Numbered from the stretch's first letter, positions 53,643 to 62,910 are shown. The stretch is DNA of 64,000 nt from Wenyingzhuangia marina (GCF_900130035.1 NZ_FQXQ01000001.1:372001-436000), one strand, 5' to 3'. The notes: generated by a model from the letters alone, not told the origin. Made by a program: numbers and translations.

Positions 53643-54182
53643 ATGGACTTACAAAAATTAAAATTCCCTATTGGGGTATATGAATCTAATAAAAAACCTA
53701 GTACTGATCTATTAGACAAATGGATTACTGACATTGAAGAACTTCCATCAAAATTAGAACTTATTACCAAAGATATTGAGCCTGAAAAATTAAATTGGAA
53801 ATATAGACCTAATGGTTGGAATGTTAAACAGGTCATTCATCATTGTGCAGACAGTCACATGAATTGCATCATTCGTTTTAAACTGGCATTAACCGAAGAA
53901 ACGCCTACCATCCGTCCATATTATGAAAACCGATGGGCTGAACTTATAGATTCCCAAGACAATAACATAGAAGATTCCATGAAAATACTGATAGGTCTAC
54001 ATAAAAAATGGGGCATTCTTTTAAGGAGTTTAACAAAGGAACAATTGACGTTAGAATTTATACATCCTGAACATAGGCAAACATTCAATTTAGCTGAAAC
54101 TATTGGGAATTATGCTTGGCATTGCAATCATCATTTCGCTCATGTTAAAAATGGAATTGAATCTGGAGGAAAGTATAACTAA
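53643..54182 (+). CDS. DinB-superfamily protein, YfiT/bacillithiol-transferase-like
   Basis: A 179-residue four-helix bundle protein. The metal ligands are visible as HHCADSH (first His cluster) and WHCNHHFAH (second cluster). GWNVKQVIHHCADSHMN and IGNYAWHCNHHFAHV are the YfiT-type signature, the same fold as BstA, which transfers bacillithiol. Whether this organism makes bacillithiol is not shown here, so the substrate is uncertain. It is unrelated to DNA polymerase IV despite the family name DinB. Confidence 0.9.
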   Translation: MDLQKLKFPIGVYESNKKPSTDLLDKWITDIEELPSKLELITKDIEPEKLNWKYRPNGWNVKQVIHHCADSHMNCIIRFKLALTEETPTIRPYYENRWAELIDSQDNNIEDSMKILIGLHKKWGILLRSLTKEQLTLEFIHPEHRQTFNLAETIGNYAWHCNHHFAHVKNGIESGGKYN

Positions 54183-54248
54183 AATGAAGATGACACGTTA
54201 GTCGTCTGAATATCTTAAATAACAAATACAACTCTCGATTTAAACACC

Positions 54249-54256
54249 TACTTTTG
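54249..54256 (+). promoter_or_regulatory. -7 promoter box for the ABC-F gene
   Basis: TACTTTTG, matching TAnnTTTG, ends 16 nt before the GTG start at 54273. Confidence 0.55.
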
Positions 54257-54272
54257 CACAAAATATTTTTGT

Positions 54273-56138
54273 GTGAATTATTTATCTATTGAAAACGTTT
54301 CCAAGGCTTTTGGAGAACGTGTATTGTTTGAAAACTTATCATTTGGAATTAACAAAGACCAAAAAATTGCCTTTGTAGCCAAAAACGGAACGGGTAAAAC
54401 ACGTTTGTTAGAAATCATTGCAGGAAATGATGTTCCTGATACTGGGCAAGTAGTAACTCGTAAAGACTTACATGTTTCTTATCTTTCTCAGGAAGATGCT
54501 TTTGATGAAAATCAAACCGTAGAAGAAGTTATTTTTGATTCAGACAGTAAGGTCTTAAAAATTGTTCAGGAATACGAAAAAGCCATTGAAAACCCAGAGG
54601 ATGCCGAAAGATATCAACTTGCGTTTGACATGATGGATCAATACAATGCTTGGGATTTTGAAACTCAATACAAACAAATTCTATCAAAATTAAAGTTAGA
54701 CAACTTACAATTAAAAGTAAGTGGACTTTCTGGAGGGCAACGTAAACGTTTGGCATTGGCTACCGTTTTAATTAGCAAACCAGACTTGTTAATTTTAGAT
54801 GAGCCTACCAACCACTTAGATTTAGAAATGATTGAGTGGTTAGAATCATTTTTTGCCAAAGAAAAAATAACCTTGTTCATGGTTACGCACGATCGTTACT
54901 TTTTAGAGCGTGTGTGTAACGAAATTATAGAAATGGACAACGGACAGTTGTACAGCTACAAAGGAAACTATTCTTACTATTTAGAAAAAAAAGAAGAACG
55001 TATTGAGCTAGAACAAACGGTACAAGCCAAAGCCAAAAACTTATTTAAAAAAGAATTAGATTGGATGAGACGTCAGCCAAAAGCACGTACCACCAAATCT
55101 AAATCTAGAATTGATGACTTTTTTGTGATCAAAGAAAAAGCAAGAGCCAGACGTGCCGAACACAAAGTTCAGTTAGAAATAAACATGGAACGTTTAGGAA
55201 ACAAAATTGTGGAATTTCACAAAGTTTCTAAAGCTTGGGAAGACATGGTGATGTTAGATCAGTTTGATTATAATTTTGGTCGTGGAGAACGTATTGGAAT
55301 TATCGGTAAAAACGGAACTGGAAAATCATCTTTCTTAAATGTTTTAACCGGAAACACTGAGGTTGATAGCGGAAAAGTAGTGGTTGGAGAAACCATTAAA
55401 TTTGGATATTATCACCAATCTGGAATTCAAGTAAAAGAAGGACAGAAAGTTATTGAAGTGATTAAAGAATTTGGAGAATTTATTCCATTAGCCAAAGGAC
55501 ATAAAATATCGGCAAGTCAATTGTTAGAACGTTTTTTATTTGATAAAAAGAAACAATACGATTTTGTTGAAAAACTAAGTGGAGGAGAACGTAAACGTTT
55601 GTATTTATGTACCGTTTTAATTCAGAATCCTAACTTTTTAATTTTAGATGAGCCTACCAACGATTTAGATATTGTAACGCTAAACGTCTTAGAAAGCTTT
55701 ATGTTAGATTATCCTGGAAACTTAGTTGTGGTCTCTCACGACCGTTATTTTATGGATAAAATTGTAGATTCTTTATTTGTATTTAGAGGAAATGGAGTCA
55801 TTGAAAACTTCCCTGGAAACTATTCAGATTTTAGAGCGTACGAAAATTCTGACAACCAAGAAGAGCAAGAAATTGTGCCTACCAAAATAGAAACGGTTAA
55901 AGAAAAACAAAAAACGCCTGCCAAGTTAAGTTATGCCGAAAACAAGGAATACATCAACCTTGAAAGTGATATTGCTAAATTAAATCGTAAAAAAGAAGCC
56001 ATTGAAGCTGAATTTGCAGAAGGCAAAATAGAAGGTGAGGCGATTGACAAAAAATCTATTGAACTTCAAAAAATTATTGATGATATCGAATTCAAAGAAA
56101 TGCGTTGGTTTGAGTTGAGTGAAAAGTTGGAGGGGTAA
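54273..56138 (+). CDS. ABC-F ATPase, Uup-like
   Basis: Soluble twin-ATPase ABC-F protein acting at the ribosome (translation factor or drug-protection type). It has 621 residues from a GTG start. Domain 1 has KNGTGKT, LSGGQRKRLALA and LDEPTNHLD; the linker arm follows (DWMRRQPKARTTKSKSRID); domain 2 has GKNGTGKSS, LSGGERKRLYLC and LDEPTNDLD. A C-terminal coiled coil (about 550-620) is characteristic of Uup. Single gene between a promoter box and a repeat-rich intergenic region. Confidence 0.94.
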   Translation: MNYLSIENVSKAFGERVLFENLSFGINKDQKIAFVAKNGTGKTRLLEIIAGNDVPDTGQVVTRKDLHVSYLSQEDAFDENQTVEEVIFDSDSKVLKIVQEYEKAIENPEDAERYQLAFDMMDQYNAWDFETQYKQILSKLKLDNLQLKVSGLSGGQRKRLALATVLISKPDLLILDEPTNHLDLEMIEWLESFFAKEKITLFMVTHDRYFLERVCNEIIEMDNGQLYSYKGNYSYYLEKKEERIELEQTVQAKAKNLFKKELDWMRRQPKARTTKSKSRIDDFFVIKEKARARRAEHKVQLEINMERLGNKIVEFHKVSKAWEDMVMLDQFDYNFGRGERIGIIGKNGTGKSSFLNVLTGNTEVDSGKVVVGETIKFGYYHQSGIQVKEGQKVIEVIKEFGEFIPLAKGHKISASQLLERFLFDKKKQYDFVEKLSGGERKRLYLCTVLIQNPNFLILDEPTNDLDIVTLNVLESFMLDYPGNLVVVSHDRYFMDKIVDSLFVFRGNGVIENFPGNYSDFRAYENSDNQEEQEIVPTKIETVKEKQKTPAKLSYAENKEYINLESDIAKLNRKKEAIEAEFAEGKIEGEAIDKKSIELQKIIDDIEFKEMRWFELSEKLEG

Positions 56139-56162
56139 TCTAAATACAAAGTATATTGCATA

Positions 56163-56280
56163 TCGACTCCGCTCGATGACCTTGAACAGAACTTCTCTCA
56201 CAGAGCTTCGGGACGATCAATCTCTCTTATAGAAAAGAAAACTATATCTATGTCAGCATTAGGTGTTCGAGCGAAGTCGA
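56163..56280. repeat. Inverted pair of dispersed repeats (copies B and C)
   Basis: Copy B at 56163-56182 is the exact reverse complement of copy A at 31391-31410. Copy C at 56261-56280 (AGGTGTTCGAGCGAAGTCGA) matches copy A at 17 of 20 bases in the plus orientation. B and C therefore face each other across 78 bp that are AT-rich and contain no open frame. The pair sits just after the ABC-F gene and could fold in RNA. Confidence 0.75.
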
Positions 56281-56320
56281 GAACTATTATTTTAGACAAA
56301 ATTCAATAAATTACAATATA

Positions 56321-56358
56321 AAAACCCCCAAACTGAGAGAATTCAGTTTGGGGGTTTT
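56321..56358. terminator. Bidirectional terminator between ABC-F and nifU-like genes
   Basis: A perfect 16-bp stem, AAAACCCCCAAACTGA at 56321-56336 with its complement at 56343-56358, with a 6-nt loop and A/T-rich ends. It serves both converging genes. Confidence 0.85.
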
Positions 56359-56379
56359 GTTTATCTAAAATGTAACTTT

Positions 56380-56616
56380 TTAGCTTACATCTATTACTTC
56401 TTGAATTTGAGGAGCGTGTTTTTTAATAGTGGCTTCCACTCCATTTTTTAACGTCATTTGGTTTACGTTACAACCTACACAAGCACCTTCTAATTTTACT
56501 TTTACAATATTATCATCAATAGAAATTAAAGAGATATTTCCACCATCAGACTCTAAAAACGGACGAATTTCATCCAAAGCCTTTTCTACATTTATTTGTA
56601 ACTCTTCTGCGTTCAT
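56380..56616 (-). CDS. NifU C-terminal-domain Fe-S scaffold protein
   Basis: A 78-residue NifU-like (Nfu) domain that assembles or carries a [4Fe-4S] cluster at a subunit interface. RPFLESDGGNISL and the CxxC motif Cys46-V-G-Cys49 (GACVGCNVNQMTLKNGVE) are the hallmarks. It is 38 nt downstream of the Mrp ATPase gene on the same strand. That pairing supports a joint role in Fe-S cluster delivery. Confidence 0.95.
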   Translation of the reverse strand: MNAEELQINVEKALDEIRPFLESDGGNISLISIDDNIVKVKLEGACVGCNVNQMTLKNGVEATIKKHAPQIQEVIDVS

Positions 56617-56654
56617 TTTTCTATATATTTTTTACTTTGCTAAAAATAACATTA

Positions 56655-57791
56655 TTATTTGGTTGAACAACCACTCATGTTGGTAATTTTTACCGCTTCG
56701 GTTGGTGGTAAGTCAGTATTACGTTTTACCAACTCCCCAGCCATGTTTTTGGTAATTTCTTTAAAAGCCAATTCTTGTGGTGTTCCTTCTTGTAAAGCTA
56801 CAGGGTGACCATAGTCTCCTGCTTCACGGATACTTTGTACCAAAGGAATTTCTCCTAAGAAAGCTGTTTCTAAATCTTCTGCTAAGTGTTTTGCACCATC
56901 TTGACCAAAAATATAGTATTTATTTTCTGGCAATTCAGCAGGAGTAAAATAACTCATATTCTCTACAATTCCCAAAACGGGTACATTGATGTTTTTTTGT
57001 TGGAACATGGCAACTCCTTTTTTGGCATCGGCCAAGGCAATGTTTTGTGGTGTACTTACCACTACTGCTCCTGTAATAGGCAATGCCTGTACTATAGATA
57101 AGTGAATATCTCCTGTTCCTGGAGGTAAATCAATTAGTAAAAAATCTAACTCTCCCCAGTCTGCATCAAAAATCATTTGATTTAATGCTTTTGAAGCCAT
57201 GGGACCTCTCCAAATTACCGCTTCGTTAGGATTGGTAAAAAAACCTAAAGACAATAATTTAATTCCGTAATTTTCAACAGGTTTCATTTTAGAACGCCCA
57301 TCTACATTTACAGAAATAGGTTTTGCTTTGGCAACATCAAACATAATATGCATAGATGGACCATACACATCGGCATCTAACACTCCGACTTTAAATCCCA
57401 TTTTTTGTAAAGAAACTGCCATATTAGCCGTTACGGTAGATTTCCCTACACCTCCTTTACCAGAGGCTACAGCGATGATGTTTTGAATGCCAGGAATTTT
57501 TTCTCCCTTTATTTCATTTGGATTTGCTTTTGGAACTTCTTTTTTAGCAGCTACTGATAAATTTACCTTTACTTTTGCTGATGCAAATTGAGCAACAATA
57601 GCCTTTTCAATTTCAGCTTCCGTTTTCTTTTTGGCTTGTAAAGTAGGATTGCTGATTTGGACATCCACCACTACTTCATCTCCAAAAATATTGATATTGG
57701 TTACATTCTTATTTTCTATCAAACTTTTCCCTTCTCCAGGAGCTGTTATCGTCTCTAAAATTGCTGTTATCTCAGATTTTGTAATACTCAT
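56655..57791 (-). CDS. Mrp/ApbC-type Fe-S carrier ATPase
   Basis: Cytoplasmic P-loop ATPase that carries Fe-S clusters. The 378 residues have an N-terminal MIP18/DUF59 domain (about 1-90), the deviant Walker A VASGKGGVGKST (about 108-119), DADVYGPSMH and LIDLPPGTGDIHLS. The CxxC that follows ENMS in the E. coli protein is absent (ENMSYFTPAELPENKYYIFG); I believe Bacteroidetes members commonly lack it. The C-terminus has a single Cys (NMSGCSTK). Followed by the NifU-like gene. A TATCTTTG box is 23 nt upstream. Confidence 0.94.
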   Translation of the reverse strand: MSITKSEITAILETITAPGEGKSLIENKNVTNINIFGDEVVVDVQISNPTLQAKKKTEAEIEKAIVAQFASAKVKVNLSVAAKKEVPKANPNEIKGEKIPGIQNIIAVASGKGGVGKSTVTANMAVSLQKMGFKVGVLDADVYGPSMHIMFDVAKAKPISVNVDGRSKMKPVENYGIKLLSLGFFTNPNEAVIWRGPMASKALNQMIFDADWGELDFLLIDLPPGTGDIHLSIVQALPITGAVVVSTPQNIALADAKKGVAMFQQKNINVPVLGIVENMSYFTPAELPENKYYIFGQDGAKHLAEDLETAFLGEIPLVQSIREAGDYGHPVALQEGTPQELAFKEITKNMAGELVKRNTDLPPTEAVKITNMSGCSTK

Positions 57792-57814
57792 TATCGTGTA
57801 TTTAAATTGGGTTA

Positions 57815-57822
57815 CAAAGATA
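57815..57822 (-). promoter_or_regulatory. -7 promoter box for the Mrp gene
   Basis: CAAAGATA on the plus strand, so TATCTTTG on the minus strand, 23 nt before the Mrp start codon. Confidence 0.6.
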
Positions 57823-58037
57823 CGTTATTCCATATAAATGTTTAACGTTACAGAACCATAGTCTTAACTAAATTAAAATCTTACACATATTTTTAATTCT
57901 TGTTAGTATGATTCACAATTTTATAAAAACAAACTTCCAAAGTTCACTATTTTATTAAGAATCAACATAATCATGTTCTAATTAGCTAAACTGCTTTTTT
58001 CTTATTATTTTTCAGCTTCAATTTCAGAATTCAGTTT

Positions 58038-58568
58038 ATGGATGTAGATCATTTGGTTAAAAAATTCCAAGAAGAAAAAGATGTGCTAGCTTATGAAAAA
58101 TTATACGAAATGTATAATAAAAGTATGCTTGGAGTAATTAATAATATTATTAGAGACGAAGATCTATCTAAAGATATTTTACAAGAAGTATTTCTAAAAG
58201 TATGGGACAATATAGAGAGTTATACCCCTAAAAAAGGTAGGTTTTTTACATGGTTGTTAAACATTTCTAGGAATGCAGCCATAGATAAAACAAGATCTAA
58301 AGATTATCGTATTCAAAAACAAAACCAAAGCCTAGATATTTTCGTAAATATATCAGAACAAGAGGAAAAAGAAGTAAGTGATGAGGAAAAATCATTATTT
58401 GCTAAAATTCAAAAAATGTCTGAAAAGTGTAAAAAAGTAATCGATTTGATCTTTTACAAAGGATATACTCAAAGAGAAACATCGGAAGAATTAGACATTC
58501 CTTTAGGTACGGTAAAAACAAGAAGCCGTAGTTGTTTAGAAAATTTAAGATTGAGTATAAATAGATAG
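58038..58568 (+). CDS. ECF-type RNA polymerase sigma factor
   Basis: A 176-residue extracytoplasmic-function sigma factor with region 2 (about 10-85: YEKLYEMYNKSMLGVINNIIRDEDLSKDILQEVFLKVWDN, RFFTWLLNISRNAAIDK) and region 4 (about 115-170: VIDLIFYKGYTQRETSEELDIPLGTVKTRSRSCLENLR). It is 4 nt upstream of the anti-sigma gene, the standard pair arrangement. I found no TAnnTTTG box in the 200 nt upstream; it may use its own promoter type. Signal unknown. Confidence 0.94.
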   Translation: MDVDHLVKKFQEEKDVLAYEKLYEMYNKSMLGVINNIIRDEDLSKDILQEVFLKVWDNIESYTPKKGRFFTWLLNISRNAAIDKTRSKDYRIQKQNQSLDIFVNISEQEEKEVSDEEKSLFAKIQKMSEKCKKVIDLIFYKGYTQRETSEELDIPLGTVKTRSRSCLENLRLSINR

Positions 58569-58572
58569 GATT

Positions 58573-59379
58573 ATGGAGAATGTACAAGAATATATCGAAT
58601 CTGGAATACTAGAGCTTTATGTTGCTGGTACACTTAGTAGAGAAGAAAGCTACGAAGTGTATACCATGATACAAAAGCATCCAGAAGTAAAAGCATACAT
58701 AAAAGAAATAGAACATACTGTTGTTAATATAGCGGAATTAAGTAACAAAAAAGGATTTGTAGCTTATCCGTTTAGCAAACTAATGTCAGCTATTAATGGT
58801 AAAGAAACCAAAGTGGTTCCAATTCGTTGGGTTAGTTACATGGGATGGGCAGCAAGTGTTCTGTTAACTGTAGGTATTATTAGTCTTTACACAAACAATA
58901 ATGAGTTAAAGGAAAACTTAACCAAACAAATTGCATCGAACGAAATTTTAGATGATCAGCGAGCTAATCTACAAGGAGAAGTCATTGCTAAAAACATTGA
59001 AATTAACACCAAAAATGAAGTGATTGCTTTTATATCTTCTGAGACAACTGAAAAAGTAAACTTAAATGGACAAACAGTGTCTCCTGAAAGTTATGCATCA
59101 ATTTATTGGGACAAAGAAACCAATGAAATGTATGTAGACTTGAGTGGTTTACCTGAAGCTCCTGAAGGAAAAGTATATCAATTGTGGTCTTTAACTTTAA
59201 ATCCGCTGACCCCAACAAGTTTAGGAACTTTAGACGGATATAACAAAGGTGAAACTTTTATAAAAGTTAGCAACAACAACAAATCTGAAGCTTTTGGAAT
59301 TACACTAGAACCTGCTGGTGGTAGTGCATCGCCAACTTTGGAACAATTATATACTTTAGGATTGACCAAAGTATCATAA
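58573..59379 (+). CDS. Anti-sigma factor (RskA-like, one membrane helix)
   Basis: A 268-residue membrane protein. The N-terminal cytoplasmic domain (about 1-80, containing ESGILELYVAGTLSREESYEVYTMIQKHPEV) resembles a putative zinc-finger-less anti-sigma domain. One membrane helix (about 85-105), a short coiled coil (about 108-140) and a periplasmic RskA C-terminal domain follow (PESYASIYWDKETNEMYVDLSGLPEAPEGKVYQLWSL). It should sequester the ECF sigma encoded just upstream. Converges with the histidine kinase gene with 1 nt between stops. Confidence 0.88.
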   Translation: MENVQEYIESGILELYVAGTLSREESYEVYTMIQKHPEVKAYIKEIEHTVVNIAELSNKKGFVAYPFSKLMSAINGKETKVVPIRWVSYMGWAASVLLTVGIISLYTNNNELKENLTKQIASNEILDDQRANLQGEVIAKNIEINTKNEVIAFISSETTEKVNLNGQTVSPESYASIYWDKETNEMYVDLSGLPEAPEGKVYQLWSLTLNPLTPTSLGTLDGYNKGETFIKVSNNNKSEAFGITLEPAGGSASPTLEQLYTLGLTKVS

Positions 59380-59380
59380 A

Positions 59381-61198
59381 CTAATTTTCAATGGGAATGA
59401 TAATATCTATTATCGTTCCCTTGTTTAGTTTACTGTCCATAGTAAATGTTCCTTTAATTAATTCAACTCTATTCTTAACACTTTGTAATCCAAAAGTGGT
59501 TAACTCTAAATCTTTAATTACAAAGCCAATTCCGTTGTCTTTTACTATTAAATTAACCTTATTTCCCTCACTATTTAATTCAATTTCAACAATTGTACAC
59601 TTTGCGTGTTTAATGCTATTGATGACCAACTCTGTAACTACTTTGTAAATTTCGTTACACACTACTGATGCAATAGGTAGTTTAGCATTTAAAGCACTAT
59701 GAACATGAATGGTACAATTGCTGTTAATTTTATTTAGGTTGTTACAGTATTTGTGAATGTTCTTTTCTAAATTATTAAAATCGATATTTGGATTATAAAG
59801 GTGATTTAACAACATTCTATACTCTGTTCTAAAAGCTTTAATAACCTCTTGAGTATTTAACCTAGTGTTTTTATAATTTAAGCTCATGCTTAAAGTTTCT
59901 ATATACGACCCAAATGTATCATGAATATCTCCTAATAATTTATTGCGATATTTATTTTCTGTAAGTGTAATGCTTTCTCTTAAATTTAATTTTAATTGTA
60001 AGTTTTCGTTTTCTATTTTGTTGAGTTTAAAATCCCTATTAAAAGATTCTTTTACAATAAAAATAACCACCAATACACATTCTATAACTTTAGAAAAATA
60101 AACCATATTATACATGGCATATTTATAAAAATTGGGAACATTTAAAGGTCTATAAGTATTGGTGTTAATAAATATAGCAGTAAACGGAAGTAAAAATGCA
60201 AACAGCAAATACAAAGGAATAGATCGGTAATAAAACAAGGAAATATGGATAAGTAAACACATCAATACCCCACCAATAATTATGTGTTGTAATATAAATT
60301 CAGTATTAAAAAAACTGTTAAAAAATAAATTATAAATGTTTACTACAAGACCAAAGAGAGTGATACAAATAAAAAAACCAATAACTTTTTTCTGATAGTA
60401 TATTTTCAAAGGAAAATCATAAAAAAAGTAATAAAAACACAACATAGAGATTACCGAAATCATGGGAGCAAAAGCGTGAATATCATACCTTAAAACAAAC
60501 TCTTTAGGAATACCTACCAAAGAAGTTAAACCCGTTGCTGTAAATATTCTTACAAATAAAAAAACAATGTTAACCCCAAAAAAAGCAACTGCTATATTTC
60601 TTTTTTGAAACGCTATAAAAAAAGCAAAAAAACCAAGCAGAACCAAACTGGCAACCAAACAACCAAAAATAAGGTTCTCTATCTGTGTATCTTTAAAAAA
60701 TTGATTTTCACCTCTGAGTTTTAAATTTAAATACACTTTAAAACCTGCATTTTTTTCTTGAACTTTTAACAAAAAAATTTGTTCATTTCTATGAGATGAT
60801 AAACTCCAAACAGGATGTCTATACATATAATTCACTCCAAATAACTGAGGCAAAGAATCTTGTATTTTGTACAGTTCTATAACATCAAACAAGGCATTCC
60901 CAACTGATAAATACTGAGTTTTTTCAGTCTCAGGAACCTTTATTAAAATCCAATTACATTCCTTTTTTTTAAGCTTTTGAAAGGATGTTTTGGGTAAAGG
61001 ATAATTAAAACATCCTTTATGGTACATGGAAATTGCTTCTTGAACAGTACTTGCCTCGTAATGCTCATCTAACAAGAAAACATCTTGGTAAACAGCTGTA
61101 TTTATTGCAAAACTATTACAAAAAAACAAAGTAAAAACGAGTAGCAACCACTTCTTTTTTAAAGTACTAAACAACAATAAGTCCTTTTTGTATGGCAT
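59381..61198 (-). CDS. Sensor histidine kinase with 7TM-DISM input
   Basis: A 605-residue sensor. A signal peptide or first helix is followed by a periplasmic 7TMR-DISM extracellular domain (about 35-170) and seven membrane helices (about 180-390). A coiled coil and a HisKA_3-type core follow, with LLGDIHDTFGSYIETL carrying the phospho-His. The ATPase domain has ELVINSIKHAK, DNGIGF and GTIIDIIIP. Its ATG lies inside the end of the response-regulator gene, a 32-bp overlap, so the two are translated together. Likely senses an extracellular ligand such as a sugar, but this is not determined. Confidence 0.92.
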   Translation of the reverse strand: MPYKKDLLLFSTLKKKWLLLVFTLFFCNSFAINTAVYQDVFLLDEHYEASTVQEAISMYHKGCFNYPLPKTSFQKLKKKECNWILIKVPETEKTQYLSVGNALFDVIELYKIQDSLPQLFGVNYMYRHPVWSLSSHRNEQIFLLKVQEKNAGFKVYLNLKLRGENQFFKDTQIENLIFGCLVASLVLLGFFAFFIAFQKRNIAVAFFGVNIVFLFVRIFTATGLTSLVGIPKEFVLRYDIHAFAPMISVISMLCFYYFFYDFPLKIYYQKKVIGFFICITLFGLVVNIYNLFFNSFFNTEFILQHIIIGGVLMCLLIHISLFYYRSIPLYLLFAFLLPFTAIFINTNTYRPLNVPNFYKYAMYNMVYFSKVIECVLVVIFIVKESFNRDFKLNKIENENLQLKLNLRESITLTENKYRNKLLGDIHDTFGSYIETLSMSLNYKNTRLNTQEVIKAFRTEYRMLLNHLYNPNIDFNNLEKNIHKYCNNLNKINSNCTIHVHSALNAKLPIASVVCNEIYKVVTELVINSIKHAKCTIVEIELNSEGNKVNLIVKDNGIGFVIKDLELTTFGLQSVKNRVELIKGTFTMDSKLNKGTIIDIIIPIEN

Positions 61199-61778
61199 AC
61201 TTAATTAATTGAATGTTGTTAATACTATCCGATTTTTTATACAAATTTTGTTTATGAGTTTTAAAAGTATTTAGGGATATTTTTAAATATTCAGCAGCTT
61301 CATGATCATTGGTAAATTCGTATAAGGCATTTAAAACATCTAACTCTCTATTGGTAAAATCTACATCTTCAGGTCTTAATTTAAGAATCGGAATTTGTTT
61401 TCTTTCTTCTAGTAATTCTTTTAAAATTCTTGGAAAATCATCTAACCTATCATTTTTGTCATAAAAGAAATCAATTCCATTTTTAAACGCTTCCTTTTTA
61501 ATATAAGACTGATTGTAAGAACTTAAACAAACGATTAAAAAGTTTTTATTGCTTTGTTTAATAATATCTAAATATTCAATAGACTTAATTCCGTTAAAAT
61601 TAATATCCAGAATCAACAAATCAAAAAAAGATTGTTCAATCAAGGTAATTAAACGTTGTAAATTATCACAAGTAGCGACCACTTTAAAATCATCATATTG
61701 CTCTATAACAATTTTAAGAGCATCCATAAAAAAAGTGTGATCGTCTGCAATAATAACTTTATAGGTAGATGATTTCAT
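61167..61778 (-). CDS. NarL/LuxR-type response regulator
   Basis: A 203-residue regulator partnered with the downstream kinase. Start is the ATG at 61778, giving MKSSTYKVIIADDHTFF; an upstream in-frame ATG at 61892 would add 38 residues ahead of the receiver domain. Receiver acids are Asp12, Asp13 and phospho-acceptor Asp58 (LLILDINF). The output domain has a LuxR-type HTH (FTNRELDVLNALYEFTNDHEAAEYLKISLNTFKTHKQNLYKKSD). It is divergent from the cadherin-like lipoprotein gene, 104 nt away, a plausible target. Confidence 0.93.
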   Translation of the reverse strand: MKSSTYKVIIADDHTFFMDALKIVIEQYDDFKVVATCDNLQRLITLIEQSFFDLLILDINFNGIKSIEYLDIIKQSNKNFLIVCLSSYNQSYIKKEAFKNGIDFFYDKNDRLDDFPRILKELLEERKQIPILKLRPEDVDFTNRELDVLNALYEFTNDHEAAEYLKISLNTFKTHKQNLYKKSDSINNIQLIKYAIQKGLIVV

Positions 61779-61859
61779 AAAAAGTGTTTCAGCTAATTTA
61801 TTAAAAATTAAAATTTTAATCTCACACAATTGTATGAACTCCCCAATGTTTACAGTCTT

Positions 61860-61867
61860 TAATTTTG
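61860..61867 (+). promoter_or_regulatory. -7 promoter box for the cadherin-like lipoprotein
   Basis: TAATTTTG, matching TAnnTTTG, ends 15 nt before the ATG at 61883. It overlaps a TTG at 61865 that is in frame but lies inside the promoter. Confidence 0.55.
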
Positions 61868-61882
61868 AAAAAAACTTTAACA

Positions 61883-62809
61883 ATGAAAACAACTATTTTA
61901 AAAACTCAGACATTTTTTCAGACAATTTTATTAATGGCTATTGCCATTATTTCCCTAACGGCATGTACATCTCAAGAAGATGATATTCCTGATTCTGAAA
62001 GCACAAACAAACTAACAGTAAACACTACAGAATTTAATATTTCTGTAGATGAAAACACAACTACTGACACTACTTTGGAAACCATTACAGCAAGTACAGA
62101 AAGTGGAACAATTACTTATACCCTAACATCCGTTACCCCCAATGGAGCTATTAAATTAGGTACAGGTGGAGAAATTTTAGTAGACGATGATACTTTATTT
62201 GATTTTGAAACTCATACTACTATATCTGCCTCCATAAATGTTAGCAATGGAACAGAAACCAAAGAAGTGACCATTACCATTAATATTAATGATGTTGATG
62301 AAAACACGCAAGTTAACTTAGATAAAAACAGTATTATTTCTATAAATAGTGATGATTTTAATTTAACGGCTACTAAAATTGTATTACAAAAAGTACGTTC
62401 ATTTAAACCCGAACCTTACTTAGAATACATTTATACAATTAAGTTGATAGATGCCAATAACCACGGCCCATTAATTATGTGGATATCCGATTTACCGACG
62501 ACTACCAAAACTTATACCCAAGCACAAACTAAATCTGATGCTGAATTGCAGACAGATGAATTTAATATTGAATACATAAGAACTCCTGAAAACAGTTATC
62601 TATATGGGCTTGGAGAAAACGCTCCTATTCACAACTTAGAAGCTGTACTAGAGAACAACGTAGTTACTTTTAACATTGCTGCTATTGAACTTTCCGGGAG
62701 TTCGGTTTTTGATATGAAAAGACAAAAAGTAAATATTAGTTTTTCCGTAGCCTTGGAAGACATTGAAAATCACCCTGGAATAGCAAGAACTTATGATCTT
62801 GTTCCTTAA
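61883..62809 (+). CDS. Cadherin-like surface lipoprotein
   Basis: A 308-residue lipoprotein: signal MKTTILKTQTFFQTILLMA through the lipobox LTAC, lipid Cys at residue 28. Residues about 45-140 form a cadherin-like repeat (NTTEFNISVDENTTTDTTLETITASTES, then DDTLFDFETHTTISASINVSNGTETKEVTITININDVDE). The C-terminal half (about 150-308) contains many aromatic strands and is unassigned. Such lipoproteins in this phylum are often surface-exposed. Divergent from the two-component pair, and 101 nt upstream of an unknown secreted protein on the same strand. Confidence 0.83.
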   Translation: MKTTILKTQTFFQTILLMAIAIISLTACTSQEDDIPDSESTNKLTVNTTEFNISVDENTTTDTTLETITASTESGTITYTLTSVTPNGAIKLGTGGEILVDDDTLFDFETHTTISASINVSNGTETKEVTITININDVDENTQVNLDKNSIISINSDDFNLTATKIVLQKVRSFKPEPYLEYIYTIKLIDANNHGPLIMWISDLPTTTKTYTQAQTKSDAELQTDEFNIEYIRTPENSYLYGLGENAPIHNLEAVLENNVVTFNIAAIELSGSSVFDMKRQKVNISFSVALEDIENHPGIARTYDLVP

Positions 62810-62910
62810 GAAAAAAATATTTAAATAAACAAAAGTACCGTTTAACGATGTTGTATTTCATACAAACCTAAAAAATGTTAAATAATAAATAATTTCAAAA
62901 ATGAATTCTT

